Counted from the first letter of the stretch, positions 8,785 to 16,515 are shown. The stretch is DNA of 64,000 nt from Gemmatimonadota bacterium (GCA_021324775.1 JAJPIM010000036.1:29970-93969), one strand, 5' to 3'. Numbers and translations: made by a program. Notes: generated by a model not told the origin, from the letters alone.

Positions 8785-9003
8785 ATGGAAGCACCGTGGA
8801 AAGCTGGAGATACCGTGTCCGCGATCTGCCCGCACTGCAGCGATCTGGTCACTGCCCAATATGCCCATCGGTCGGTGCGGATCCCGCGCACCCGGCTGAG
8901 CGTGCGGCACGTGCTCGTCAGCGTGTGCCCGACCTGCGACGCCATGCTTGCGCTTCCGCGGCAGTCCATGGCGCAGCTTCGCGAGGTCAGTGTCGGTAAG
9001 TGA
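8785..9003 (+). CDS. small zinc-ribbon protein (two CxxC motifs)
   Basis: 72 residues. ATG 8785 follows CGGAGGAG at 8775-8782. The protein has two CxxC knuckles, ICPHC and VCPTC, 36 residues apart, expected to hold one zinc. Between them is a basic stretch rich in Arg and Val. The arrangement resembles the N-terminal zinc domains of YgiT/MqsA-like proteins, but the helix-turn-helix half is absent and no toxin partner is adjacent. Possible roles are nucleic-acid or protein binding; I do not recognise the family. Confidence 0.65.
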   Translation: MEAPWKAGDTVSAICPHCSDLVTAQYAHRSVRIPRTRLSVRHVLVSVCPTCDAMLALPRQSMAQLREVSVGK

Positions 9004-9080
9004 GCGAGGAGACGGTAGCGAGGAGAAAGGGGAATAAGAACAGAAAGTAGCAAGGCGGAAAGTAGAGAGTAGAAGATTCA
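9004..9080. repeat. purine-rich repeat block (family 2, copy 2)
   Basis: Starts right after the zinc-ribbon stop codon. Contains GAGGAGAAAGGGG, AGAAAGTAG, GGAAAGTAGAGAGTAGAAG and ends just before a hairpin terminator. Same word set as the blocks near 6.6, 11.0, 33.5, 44.6 and 61.2 kb. Confidence 0.75.
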
Positions 9081-9089
9081 GAGCGAGGC

Positions 9090-9121
9090 CGGGTGCTCAT
9101 TGCATCCGGTCTTTTCGTTTC
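9090..9121 (+). terminator. rho-independent terminator
   Basis: Stem CCGGGTGC / GCATCCGG (8 bp with one G-T pair) around loop TCATT, followed by TCTTTTCGTTT. It is oriented to end transcription from the zinc-ribbon gene and purine repeat. Confidence 0.8.
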
Positions 9122-9255
9122 TGGTGCCCAGGAGACTGGGGGGTTGCGGCGGATCGGGATGCCGAGGCATTCATCTGCGGGCATTGTGGTGCGGGCGTTG
9201 TGGTGCGGGCGATGTGGCGATGGCGCATTCCAACCTGGCATGGGTGGTGTAGCGA

Positions 9256-10515
9256 GTGTCACTGCGACCTGGTGTGAGACGGCGTCTGGTGCGGGCGAGT
9301 GCGGCCGGGCTGGCAGTCGCCGGGGCGGCCGGGGCTCGGGGCGCTTGGGCGCAGGCCGTGCACGGGCCCGTGGTGCTCAAGGCGGGTCCGCCGCTCGGGT
9401 GGGTGTCTTTCACCAAGGGCGTGGACGCGTTCGCGGGGCGGGACAGCGTCGTCGGTGCGGCAGTGCTGCTGTTGCGGAGCGGGCAGGTCGTCGCGCATCA
9501 CGAGTACGGTGACGCGGACCGGGCGGCGCACCAGGCCGTCACGACGCGTACCCTTTTTCACTACGGGTCGATCACCAAGACCTTGACCGCGATCGCGATC
9601 ATGCAACTCCGCGACCGCGGGCGGCTGCGGCTCGACGACCGCGTCGTGACCTACGTGCCCGAGCTCCGGCTGGTGCACGACCCGTTCGGCTCGATCGACA
9701 GTCTCACCATCGCGATGCTGCTCTCGCACGCGGGCGGTTTCCAGAATCCGACGTGGCCGTACACCGAGGGCAAGCCGTGGGAGCCGTTCGAGCCGACGAC
9801 GTGGGCTCAACTGGTGGCGATGATGCCATATCAGGAGCTGCGCTTCGCGCCCGGCTCGCGATACGGGTACAGCAATCCAGGATTCCTCTACCTGGCGCGC
9901 ATCATCGAGTCCATCACGGGTGATCCTTGGGAGGTGTACGTCGACAAGAACATCCTCAAGCCGCTCGGACTCGAGCACAGCTATTTCGGTGTGACGCCGT
10001 ACTTCATGGCCGCGGACCGCGCCAACAGCTACGCCGTGGAGCGCGACTCGGGAGGACGCATCTCGGTGCGGGCGTTGGGCCGGGAGTTCGATCCGGGCAT
10101 CACGATCCCCAACGGCGGGTGGAACGCACCGCTGACCGATCTCGGCCGGTACAGCGCATTTCTCACCGGCGCACCGGCGAGTGACACCGCGCTCCGCCGG
10201 CTCTACGACACCGTGCTCTCCCGGGCGTCGCTGGCCGAGATGTGGCGGCCGCGGTATCCGACGGCGGCCGACCCGGAGACCGCATCGGCGCCCGGCGAGA
10301 CCGTGGGATTGTCGTTTTTCGAGGTGCCGCACGGGGGGACGACGTTCGTCGGCCACATGGGCTTTCAGGCTGGGTTTCGCGCGTTCCTCTACATCAACCC
10401 CGAGAGTGGCGCTGCGGTGATCGCGGCGCTCAACACCCGGAACGACGCCGACCCGGCGGGGTCGCAGGCCGCGTGGCTCGCCGTGCGTGACGCCGCGCTC
10501 GATCTGATCAAGTGA
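9256..10515 (+). CDS. serine hydrolase, beta-lactamase class C / esterase family
   Basis: 419 residues, exported. GTG 9256 gives a twin-basic N-terminus (RPGVRRRLVRA) and a hydrophobic signal ending near AWAQA. The acylation motif SxxK is in HYGSITKTLTAIAI (Ser about residue 104). YGYSNPGFLYL gives the Tyr-x-Asn motif. The third motif is HMG in VGHMGFQAGFRAF in place of the KTG of true AmpC, which points to a peptidase, esterase or D-aminopeptidase rather than a penicillin-resistance enzyme. The 53.4-kb gene is a paralog of the same superfamily. No ampR-like regulator is adjacent. Confidence 0.9.
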   Translation: MSLRPGVRRRLVRASAAGLAVAGAAGARGAWAQAVHGPVVLKAGPPLGWVSFTKGVDAFAGRDSVVGAAVLLLRSGQVVAHHEYGDADRAAHQAVTTRTLFHYGSITKTLTAIAIMQLRDRGRLRLDDRVVTYVPELRLVHDPFGSIDSLTIAMLLSHAGGFQNPTWPYTEGKPWEPFEPTTWAQLVAMMPYQELRFAPGSRYGYSNPGFLYLARIIESITGDPWEVYVDKNILKPLGLEHSYFGVTPYFMAADRANSYAVERDSGGRISVRALGREFDPGITIPNGGWNAPLTDLGRYSAFLTGAPASDTALRRLYDTVLSRASLAEMWRPRYPTAADPETASAPGETVGLSFFEVPHGGTTFVGHMGFQAGFRAFLYINPESGAAVIAALNTRNDADPAGSQAAWLAVRDAALDLIK

Positions 10516-10566
10516 TCTGGTTAGGTTCTCCGTTCCGGCACTCCGTTCCTTCTCGCGAGGACCGAT

Positions 10567-11022
10567 ATGCTCAAAGACTTCAAAGCGTTCATCATGCGGG
10601 GCAACGTCGTCGACCTGGCGGTGGGTGTGATCATCGGCGCGGCGTTCGGAACGATCGTGAAGTCGCTGGTGGACGACATGCTGATGCCGGTGCTCGGGTT
10701 GCTCACGGGCGGCATCGATTTCTCGAACATGTTCGTGCTGCTCAAAGCGGGCGCCAAGGCTCCTGCGCCCTACGCGTCGCTCGCGGATGCGAAGGCGGCG
10801 GGCGCGGTCACCGTGAACTACGGCGTATTCATCAACGCGGTGATTGCGTTTCTGATCGTGGCCTTCTGCGTGTTCCTGCTCGTCCAGGCCGTGGCGAAGC
10901 TCCACAAGGCGCCGCCTCCTGCGCCGCCGAACACCAAGGATTGCCCGTATTGCAAGCGCGCCATTCCGAAAGACGCGACGCGGTGTCCCGAATGCACGTC
11001 GCAACTCTCGGAAGCCGCGTAG
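10567..11022 (+). CDS. mscL: large-conductance mechanosensitive channel with C-terminal zinc ribbon
   Basis: 151 residues, homopentameric inner-membrane tension valve that releases solutes on osmotic downshock. The first helix, [20 protein letters not shown], is highly typical, followed by [14 protein letters not shown], a periplasmic loop (lengthened, Ala/Lys-rich), and TM2 from [19 protein letters not shown]. The C-terminus beyond the usual helical bundle carries [22 protein letters not shown], a two-knuckle zinc ribbon, as seen in MscL of several phyla. Starts at ATG 10567 behind a modest GAGGA. It is followed by a purine repeat and a strong terminator. Confidence 0.95.
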   Translation: MLKDFKAFIMRGNVVDLAVGVIIGAAFGTIVKSLVDDMLMPVLGLLTGGIDFSNMFVLLKAGAKAPAPYASLADAKAAGAVTVNYGVFINAVIAFLIVAFCVFLLVQAVAKLHKAPPPAPPNTKDCPYCKRAIPKDATRCPECTSQLSEAA

Positions 11023-11074
11023 AGCGAGAAAGTAGAGAGTACAAAGTAGAGAGTAGAAAGTAGATAGAAAAAGT
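11021..11074. repeat. purine-rich repeat block (family 2, copy 3)
   Basis: Runs from the mscL stop codon: AGCGAGAAAGTAGAGAGT, then further AAAGTAGAGAGTAGAAAGTAG units, ending at the terminator stem. The TAG of the mscL stop opens the tract, as at other copies. Confidence 0.78.
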
Positions 11075-11108
11075 GAGAGGGCCGGCTGGGGTTACAGCCG
11101 GCCCTCTC
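11075..11108. terminator. strong hairpin terminator between convergent mscL and MoxR genes
   Basis: Perfect 14-bp stem GAGAGGGCCGGCTG / CAGCCGGCCCTCTC with loop GGGTTA, followed by a pyrimidine-rich stretch (GTCTTCCTCTCT). On the other strand the purine block reads as a T/C-rich tail, so it can act in both directions. Confidence 0.85.
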
Positions 11109-11128
11109 GTCTTCCTCTCTGCGGGGCG

Positions 11129-12148
11129 CTACGTCCCGCTCTTCAACTGGATCAACTGGTCAACCGTGATACCCTCGGCCTCGGCCTGGAAGTTCATCAC
11201 CACGCGGTGGCGGAGGACCGACAGCGCGACGCTCTGCACGTCTTCGAGATCCGGGATCGCGCGGCCTTCCATCGCCGCGCGCGCCTTGGCGCCTAATACC
11301 AGGTATTGCGACGCGCGGGGGCCTGCGCCGTAGCTCACATACCGTTTGACATCGGGCGTCGCCTCGGCGGCCACGGGACGTGTGGAGCGGGCCAGGCGGA
11401 CCGCGTACGCGACGATGCTCGGAGGCGCGGGAAGGCGGCGGACGAGGTGTTGCAGGGCGAGCAGCCGGTCCGCGCGGAGGACGGGCGCGACACTGCCGCG
11501 CGAGTCGCCCGTCGTGGCCGTGACGATCGCCTCCTCTTCGGTCCGTGAGGGGTAATCGACGCGAAGCTCGAACATGAAACGGTCCAACTGTGCTTCCGGC
11601 AGGGGGTACGTGCCTTCCTGCTCGATCGGGTTCTGAGTCGCGAGGACGAAGAACGGCTCGGGCAGCGCGTGGGTCTGGCCCGCGGTCGTGACCGCGTGTT
11701 CCTGCATCGCCTGGAGGAGGGCGGCCTGCGTCTTGGGCGGCGCGCGGTTGATCTCGTCGGCCAGGACGACATTGGCGAAGACCGGACCGTGCACGAAGCG
11801 GAACGCGCGGTGCCCGGTGGCGTGGTCTTCCTCGAGCAGCTCCGTGCCCGTGATGTCGCTGGGCATGAGGTCGGGAGTGAACTGGATGCGCGAGAACGTC
11901 AGCTCCAGGGCTTGGGCGACCGTCTGCACCAGCAACGTCTTTGCGAGGCCCGGGACCCCGACGAGGAGCGCGTGGCCACCCGCGAGCAGCGCAGCGACGA
12001 GGTTGTCGACAACCGTCTGCTGGCCGACGATACGTTGCGCGATCTGCGCCATGAGCGCAGTTCGGGCGCGTGCGAGCTCGTCGAGCAACTCAATGTCGCG
12101 TTCGTCGCCGGCGGACGCGGCGGGGCCCCGGGAAGTCGTCGCAGTCAC
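11129..12148 (-). CDS. MoxR-family AAA+ ATPase
   Basis: About 339 residues. GTG 12148 is chosen because earlier frame positions read low-complexity sequence. Walker A is [15 protein letters not shown], Walker [23 protein letters not shown], sensor 1 [26 protein letters not shown], all diagnostic of MoxR chaperone ATPases. These usually act with DUF58 and von Willebrand proteins to insert cofactors or fold enzymes or envelope complexes. No such partners flank it here; its 5' neighbour on the same strand is a BsuPI-domain lipoprotein, 55 bases away. Partners may be encoded elsewhere. Confidence 0.93.
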   Translation of the reverse strand: MTATTSRGPAASAGDERDIELLDELARARTALMAQIAQRIVGQQTVVDNLVAALLAGGHALLVGVPGLAKTLLVQTVAQALELTFSRIQFTPDLMPSDITGTELLEEDHATGHRAFRFVHGPVFANVVLADEINRAPPKTQAALLQAMQEHAVTTAGQTHALPEPFFVLATQNPIEQEGTYPLPEAQLDRFMFELRVDYPSRTEEEAIVTATTGDSRGSVAPVLRADRLLALQHLVRRLPAPPSIVAYAVRLARSTRPVAAEATPDVKRYVSYGAGPRASQYLVLGAKARAAMEGRAIPDLEDVQSVALSVLRHRVVMNFQAEAEGITVDQLIQLKSGT

Positions 12149-12203
12149 GCACAGGAATCTAGCAGGTGACGACCGAGAGCCAGTGGCTGGTGCCGGCACC
12201 AGC

Positions 12204-12812
12204 CTACGGAAGCGCGAAGACCGCCCTGGATTCGAGAGGGTAGTTGGTGCTCGTGAGCGTGGCGATTGCGATGAGCGGTCCGTGGGCGCGTGGGCGGTGC
12301 CAGTGCATCGAGTAACTCAGGGACGCCTGCGGAGCGAGCGGCTGGTTGCGAAGCGCCTGCGTGAACATCTGCCCGCTGCTCCAGCGCCATACCTCGCTGC
12401 CGGCGGCGTCCATCACCGCGATGTCGTGCGTCTGCCCGCTGGGGAACGTGACCTCGAGTTTCCTGGCGGTGTGATTCATCACGTGCATGACGAAGTGCAC
12501 ATCCTCGCCGTTCACCGACACGTCCATCGATGATTCGAGCGTCGTGGCGACCGGTCGCGGGTGCGACGCGGCGAAGGCGGCGACCATACGGTTGTTGGTG
12601 GCGGCTGCCGCGGTCGCGAGGGAGAACGGGTGCTCCTGAGACCCACATGCCGTAGCGAGGGTGACGGCAGCGGCCAGTCCCGCGACCTGTCTGGCGAGGT
12701 GCGAGGCGGTTCGCGGAGCGCGTACCGACGGCTGCGCTGGCGGCGGAACCAGCGGACAAAATGTCTCAAGCCCGCTCTCTGGCGACCGCGCGCGCCCATC
12801 GGAGAACATCAC
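12204..12812 (-). CDS. lipoprotein with BsuPI-like (proteinase-inhibitor-related) domain
   Basis: 202 residues. A hydrophobic segment [12 protein letters not shown] ends in a lipobox-type Cys, but 45 residues precede it, so the true start is uncertain (ATG 12812 and 12809 are the only clear options). The mature part is a beta-rich domain with [31 protein letters not shown] and [11 protein letters not shown], which match the BsuPI intracellular proteinase inhibitor-like family often found on bacterial surface lipoproteins. Real inhibitor activity is not implied. Transcribed toward MoxR and divergent from the atp operon. Confidence 0.72.
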   Translation of the reverse strand: MMFSDGRARSPESGLETFCPLVPPPAQPSVRAPRTASHLARQVAGLAAAVTLATACGSQEHPFSLATAAAATNNRMVAAFAASHPRPVATTLESSMDVSVNGEDVHFVMHVMNHTARKLEVTFPSGQTHDIAVMDAAGSEVWRWSSGQMFTQALRNQPLAPQASLSYSMHWHRPRAHGPLIAIATLTSTNYPLESRAVFALP

Positions 12813-12996
12813 AAATCTTTTACCACAGAGTTATCAACACGGGTTCACTTCATCATCGAGACGCCGCGTGTAAGTGATATATAGGCTACCACTTGCCATT
12901 CGTCCACCCTCAATCGCGAATCCACATTTTTGCGAACTGGGCAGACGCGGCTTCAAGGTTGCAAAAGACCTCCGGCGCCGGTACATTCCGCGCGCG
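12813..12996. promoter_or_regulatory. divergent, AT-richer region upstream of atp operon
   Basis: About 184 bp between the divergent BsuPI lipoprotein and atpZ. The 12810-12900 part is clearly AT-richer than its surroundings, with TTTTACCACAG and TTATCAACA close together and GTGATATATAGG at about 12875. It is the likely promoter region for the atp genes rightwards and the lipoprotein leftwards. I cannot assign exact -35/-10 pairs. Confidence 0.5.
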
Positions 12997-13287
12997 ATGG
13001 CCGAGGGGAGTGGACGGCCCGGCCCGGCGGCCGGCCAGCGAGGGCGGGATTCCCGCTCGCCGCGCCTTTCGACCGTGGCGGGGGGAGGGCTGGAGTTCGC
13101 GGTGGCCATTCTGCTCGGCGTCTTCGGCGGGCAGTGGCTGGACCGGCGGTGGGGTACGAGCCCGTGGCTGGTGGTGATCGGAGCGATGCTCGGTGCGGGA
13201 GCGGGCTTTTACAAGCTGTACCGCGACCTCACGGCCAGCCAGCGACGTCCGCCCGCGAATGGCGCAAGCGACGACACGCACGGGTAG
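12997..13287 (+). CDS. atpZ: AtpZ/AtpI-family F0F1 ATPase accessory subunit
   Basis: 96 residues, two transmembrane helices: GLEFAVAILLGVFGGQWLDRR and SPWLVVIGAMLGAGAGFYKLY. The GxxLDxxxGTSPW turn is typical of the AtpZ family, small membrane proteins encoded at the head of atp operons and thought to help assemble the c-ring or conduct Mg2+/Ca2+. ATG 12997 gives a polar N-terminus. First gene of the atpZ-I-B-E-F-H run; the next gene starts 7 bases after its stop or overlaps it. Confidence 0.82.
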   Translation: MAEGSGRPGPAAGQRGRDSRSPRLSTVAGGGLEFAVAILLGVFGGQWLDRRWGTSPWLVVIGAMLGAGAGFYKLYRDLTASQRRPPANGASDDTHG

Positions 13288-13294
13288 TGGTGCG

Positions 13295-13687
13295 GTGACG
13301 CCGCCCAGCGCGATTCAGCGGCCGGCGGCGGCGCCCCGTCCCGTGATCGTGCTCCTGTTCGCAGTGGTGTCGGGCGTCGTGATCGGTCTCGCCGGCATGT
13401 TGTTCGGGCTGGCGTACGGCGGTGACGCCGCGCGGCGGGCGATCGTGGCGAGCGCAGTGCTCGCGTGGTTGGCGCAGGTGTTGGCATTCACGATCGTGTG
13501 GCGGCTGCGCACGTGGAACGTGATGGCTGCTTGGACATTGGGGATGGTGCTCCGGCTCGTGGTGCTGCTGCTCTACGGGTTGGCGGGGGTGCGCGCGTTA
13601 TCGCTCCATCCCGAGGCGGCACTGGTGAGCATGGCGGTGTTCTTTTTTCTTTCGACGTTGATCGAACCATGGTTTCTGCGATCGTGA
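13295..13687 (+). CDS. atpI: AtpI-like F0F1 ATP synthase assembly protein
   Basis: About 130 residues with four hydrophobic segments (VIVLLFAVVSGVVIGLAGM, IVASAVLAWLAQVLAFTIV, AAWTLGMVLRLVVLLLYGL, AALVSMAVFFFLSTLIEPW). Position between atpZ and atpB supports AtpI, the chaperone for c-ring assembly, though sequence conservation in this family is low. I place the start at GTG 13295, just after the atpZ stop. An in-frame ATG at 13259 would overlap atpZ by 29 bases. Its end overlaps the start of atpB. Confidence 0.65.
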   Translation: MTPPSAIQRPAAAPRPVIVLLFAVVSGVVIGLAGMLFGLAYGGDAARRAIVASAVLAWLAQVLAFTIVWRLRTWNVMAAWTLGMVLRLVVLLLYGLAGVRALSLHPEAALVSMAVFFFLSTLIEPWFLRS

Positions 13688-14805
13688 CATCGGCGGGCGA
13701 CGGATTGCGATGGCTGATTACGTGGGGGCTGACAGGATGCGCCGTTCTCGAACGGCGCCTGCTGCCCTCGACGACTGGCGCATTTGCCGGGCCGGCTCGG
13801 ACATACGCTGGGCGGGTTCTGGCGCGAGCGGCGGTCGTGTGCGCGGGGTTCGTGGCGCTGGCGGCAGGACCTGCACGGCTCGGAGCGCAGCAGTATCCCA
13901 ATTGCTTCAGCCAGGGGTCGGCGGCGACCGACGAGCACCGTCTGCGGGTGCTGGCGGGCAAGCCGGAGTCGATCGACTTCATCACGCCGCACATCACGGA
14001 CTCGCACGATCTCGATCTGCCGTATCCGCACTCGCCATTCGTCTGCATCGTCGAGTTGCCGCGGTGGGCGCCGGTGCACGTGGGCGGTCTCTCGATCGAT
14101 CTGTCGCCGACCAAGCACGTCGTGTGGCTGCTGATCGCGTCCATCCTGTGCGTCGCGACCCTGTTGTCCGCCGCGGCATTCCATCGGCGCCGGACCGCCG
14201 ATCCGGGCGTGGCAGGCGGCTTCTCGGCCGGCATCGAGGCGCTGGTGTTGTATCTCCGCCAGACCGTCGTGCTGCCCAATGTGGGTCCCCACCCCGATGC
14301 GTACACGCCGTACATCCTTTCGGTGTTCTTCTTCATCCTGTTCGCCAATCTCGTCGGCCTCATCCCGTACGGGTCGACGGCGACGGGCAACATCGCCGTT
14401 ACGGCGACAATGGCGATCATCTCCTTCGTCGTCATCGAGGTATCCGGGATGCGCGCCCTGGGCGCCGGATACTGGAAGACCATCGTCTACTGGAATCCGG
14501 ACCTCGGCATCGTGGTGCGCATTCTCATGACGATCATCATGACGCCGATCGAGATCCTGTCGAAGTTCACCAAGCCGTTCGCCCTGACGATCCGGCTCTT
14601 CGCGAACATGACCGCGGGGCACATTGTGCTGCTCGCGCTCATCAGCCTGATCTTCACGTTCAACAGCTATTTCATCGCGTTGGTGCCCGTCGCGATGGGT
14701 GTCGCGGTCTCGTTGCTGGAAATCTTCGTCGCGTTTCTGCAGGCATTCATCTTCGCGTTGCTGACGGCGGTCTTCATCGGCCAGATCCGGCAGGCGGCCC
14801 ACTAA
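13669..14805 (+). CDS. atpB: F0F1 ATP synthase subunit a, with repeat-bearing leader
   Basis: About 378 residues. Proton-channel subunit of F0. Mature part: PESIDFITPHITDSHDLDLP, then membrane helices including FFFILFANLVGLIPYG and the essential Arg helix PFALTIRLFANMTAGHIVLL, and the C-terminal LLEIFVAFLQAFIFALLTAVFIGQI. The N-terminus is odd. From ATG 13669 (or GTG 13684, whose GTGA overlaps the atpI stop) a leader of about 80 residues precedes the conserved region. It includes ALERRLLPSTTG-like residues encoded by an interspersed repeat at 13739-13778, then a signal-like segment ending LGAQ. GTG 13837 would bypass the repeat but leaves a poor signal. Start not settled. Confidence 0.92.
   Translation: MVSAIVTSAGDGLRWLITWGLTGCAVLERRLLPSTTGAFAGPARTYAGRVLARAAVVCAGFVALAAGPARLGAQQYPNCFSQGSAATDEHRLRVLAGKPESIDFITPHITDSHDLDLPYPHSPFVCIVELPRWAPVHVGGLSIDLSPTKHVVWLLIASILCVATLLSAAAFHRRRTADPGVAGGFSAGIEALVLYLRQTVVLPNVGPHPDAYTPYILSVFFFILFANLVGLIPYGSTATGNIAVTATMAIISFVVIEVSGMRALGAGYWKTIVYWNPDLGIVVRILMTIIMTPIEILSKFTKPFALTIRLFANMTAGHIVLLALISLIFTFNSYFIALVPVAMGVAVSLLEIFVAFLQAFIFALLTAVFIGQIRQAAH
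13739..13778 (+). repeat. interspersed palindromic repeat, family 1 copy A (inside atpB leader)
   Basis: Begins with GCGCCGTTCTCGAACGGCGC, a perfect 9-bp hairpin with a TC loop, followed by CTGCTGCCCTCGACGACTGG. Identical over 40 bases to copies at 19277 and 45758. It is read in frame in the atpB leader. Confidence 0.92.
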
Positions 14806-14958
14806 CCGAGGGATGGACATTTGTCGGGCGCGCGGGAGCCGCTCCCCCCGCGCGTGAGCAACTCGTAGCCGGCCGAATGGCTGGTGATACCCGTTGAGGC
14901 CCGGGCCTCGCTGACGGGTGGCGGTGTGCCGGGACGGCACCGCGGAGCATGTAGCCAC

Positions 14959-14982
14959 CGCGAGCGGTGTGAGCCGCTCGCG
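14959..14982 (+). promoter_or_regulatory. hairpin in atpB-atpE intergenic region
   Basis: Perfect 9-bp stem CGCGAGCGG / CCGCTCGCG, loop TGTGAG, ending 20 bases before the atpE start, in a 197-bp gap that is otherwise without a gene. In other bacteria the atpE leader controls high translation or processing of the c-subunit message; a similar role here is inference. Confidence 0.5.
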
Positions 14983-15002
14983 ATCACGACTGGAGAACTC
15001 GT

Positions 15003-15278
15003 ATGACGGTCCTTGCACTCCTGCAGCAGGCTGTAGATCCCGCGGTCGCCGCGTCGCGCAGCGGTGGGCTCATGGGCGCGGGCATTGGCGCCGGGTTGGC
15101 GGCGATTGGGTCCGGTATTGGAATTGGTTTGATCGGCGGGCGGACGAGTGAAGCAATGGCTCGCCAGCCGGAGCTGGCGGGAACGATTCAGACCGCCGCC
15201 CTGATTCTCGCCGCGCTGATCGAAGGTGTGGCGCTTTTCGCCGTCGTGATCGCGTTCATCATCCAGCTCAAGTTCTGA
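15003..15278 (+). CDS. atpE: F0F1 ATP synthase subunit c
   Basis: 91 residues, two-helix hairpin that forms the rotor ring. Helix 1 is glycine-rich (GAGIGAGLAAIGSGIGIGL), the polar loop has ARQPE, and helix 2 carries the ion-binding Glu74 in AALIEGVALF. The residue after Glu is Gly, and Ile41 stands where Na+-type rings have Gln, so the ring is expected to use protons. GGAG lies 9 bases before ATG 15003. Note the longer N-terminal stretch (about 20 residues) before helix 1. Confidence 0.96.
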   Translation: MTVLALLQQAVDPAVAASRSGGLMGAGIGAGLAAIGSGIGIGLIGGRTSEAMARQPELAGTIQTAALILAALIEGVALFAVVIAFIIQLKF

Positions 15279-15346
15279 GCTCGGCGTTCGGGGTGCGGCG
15301 GACGAGCCCGGTGCTCGTGCCGCCGGCTCCCACCGGGAGAAATTGC

Positions 15347-15952
15347 ATGACGATCTGCATGCGTCGAATTGGTGTCGTTGGTGCAGGCGTGCTGGCGGCC
15401 GTCGCCGCTGCCGCGGGTCCACTGCACGCCCAGGAGAGCGGCTCGGGCAGAAACATCCTGACCCCGAACGGCGGCCTGATGGTCTGGACGCTGGTGATCT
15501 TCGCCGGACTTCTGTTCGTCCTGTCGAAGTACGCGTTCCGCCCGATCACGGCCGCGGTCGCGGCTCGCGAGAAAGCGCTCGAGGACGCGCTGGAGCAGGC
15601 CAAGACGGATCGCGCTGAAGCTGCAGCGCATCTCGCCGAACAGCGTCAATTGCTGGAGCGGGCACACGGGGACGCGCAGCGGCTGCTCGCCGAGGCCCGG
15701 ACCACGGGGGACACCGTGCGGCAGCAACTGCTCGCGCAGACGCACGCGCAGCAGCAGGACCTTCTGGAGCGCGCGCGGAAGGAGATCGACGACGAGCGCA
15801 TGCGGGCGATCGCCGATCTGCGTCGTGAGGCGGTGGATCTCGCGATCCTGGGTGCCGGCAAAGTGATCGAGAAGAACCTCGATGACGCCACGAACCGCAA
15901 ACTGGTGGACGAGTTCCTCGCCGGGCTCAAGCCGCCGGCGCCGCGCCGGTAG
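15347..15952 (+). CDS. atpF: F0F1 ATP synthase subunit b
   Basis: About 201 residues, peripheral stalk. ATG 15347 has GGGAG at 15332-15336. The N-terminus looks like a signal peptide (MRRIGVVGAGVLAAVAAAAG, ending LHAQ). Then comes the membrane anchor GGLMVWTLVIFAGLLFVLSKYAF and a long charged coiled coil (residues about 70-170) rich in Glu/Ala/Arg, ending DEFLAGL. Signal-bearing b subunits are seen in some phyla. Its TAG is directly followed by the atpH ATG. Confidence 0.9.
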   Translation: MTICMRRIGVVGAGVLAAVAAAAGPLHAQESGSGRNILTPNGGLMVWTLVIFAGLLFVLSKYAFRPITAAVAAREKALEDALEQAKTDRAEAAAHLAEQRQLLERAHGDAQRLLAEARTTGDTVRQQLLAQTHAQQQDLLERARKEIDDERMRAIADLRREAVDLAILGAGKVIEKNLDDATNRKLVDEFLAGLKPPAPRR

Positions 15953-16501
15953 ATGCGCGAAGTCTCGATCGCCGCGAACTACGCGGAGGCACTCCTGGCA
16001 CTGGCGCAGCAGGCGAAGGCGCCCGGCGAGTGGGGCGAGATGTTCGGGGACGTCGCGGCGGCGATCGAGCAGGATCCACGTCTCAAGCAGTTCCTCGAAT
16101 CGCCGCGGGTAAGCGAGTCGCGGAAGCGGGAGATCATTGGCGCGGCGTTCGGCACGCGGATGCCGAACATGCTCGTGCGATTCCTGCAGATCCTCGTGCA
16201 CAACCGGCGCCAGATGCTGATCCCGTCGATCGCCTCCGAGTATACCCGGCTGCTGGACGATCTCGAGGGGCGGATCCACGCCGACGTGACGGTTGCCCGG
16301 CCGATGGACGGGGCCGCGCAGGCGGCGCTGGCCGAGCGGCTGACGAAGACGATGGGCGGCGGGAAGCGAGTCACGCCGGTCATTCGGGTCTTCCCTGCGA
16401 TCATGGGTGGTGCCATCGTGCGGATCGGCGACACCGTGGTGGACGGATCGGTGCGGACGCGGCTGGGGCGGCTTCGCCAGCTGCTGGCGGCGGCGCAATA
16501 G
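15953..16501 (+). CDS. atpH: F0F1 ATP synthase subunit delta
   Basis: 182 residues, connects the stator stalk to the top of F1. ANYAEALLALAQQ is the typical N-terminal helix, FLESPRVSESRKREIIGAAF and VRFLQILVHNRRQ the middle, and GGAIVRIGDTVVDGSVRTRL the conserved C-terminal signature. It starts immediately after the atpF stop. In most operons atpA, atpG, atpD, atpC follow; here a cupin gene follows, so F1 alpha, beta, gamma and epsilon must be elsewhere. Confidence 0.93.
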   Translation: MREVSIAANYAEALLALAQQAKAPGEWGEMFGDVAAAIEQDPRLKQFLESPRVSESRKREIIGAAFGTRMPNMLVRFLQILVHNRRQMLIPSIASEYTRLLDDLEGRIHADVTVARPMDGAAQAALAERLTKTMGGGKRVTPVIRVFPAIMGGAIVRIGDTVVDGSVRTRLGRLRQLLAAAQ

Positions 16502-16515
16502 ACGCGAGGGCGAGC

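Noticed and set aside
8075..8899. 274-residue plus-strand frame in the 8.2-8.8 kb gap
   Set aside because: Crosses the small minus-strand gene start and the zinc-ribbon gene; Arg/Ala/Pro-rich with no ribosome-binding site.
9256..10515. AmpC beta-lactamase (resistance gene)
   Set aside because: Has SxxK and YxN but HMG instead of KTG and no regulator; a peptidase or esterase is more likely.
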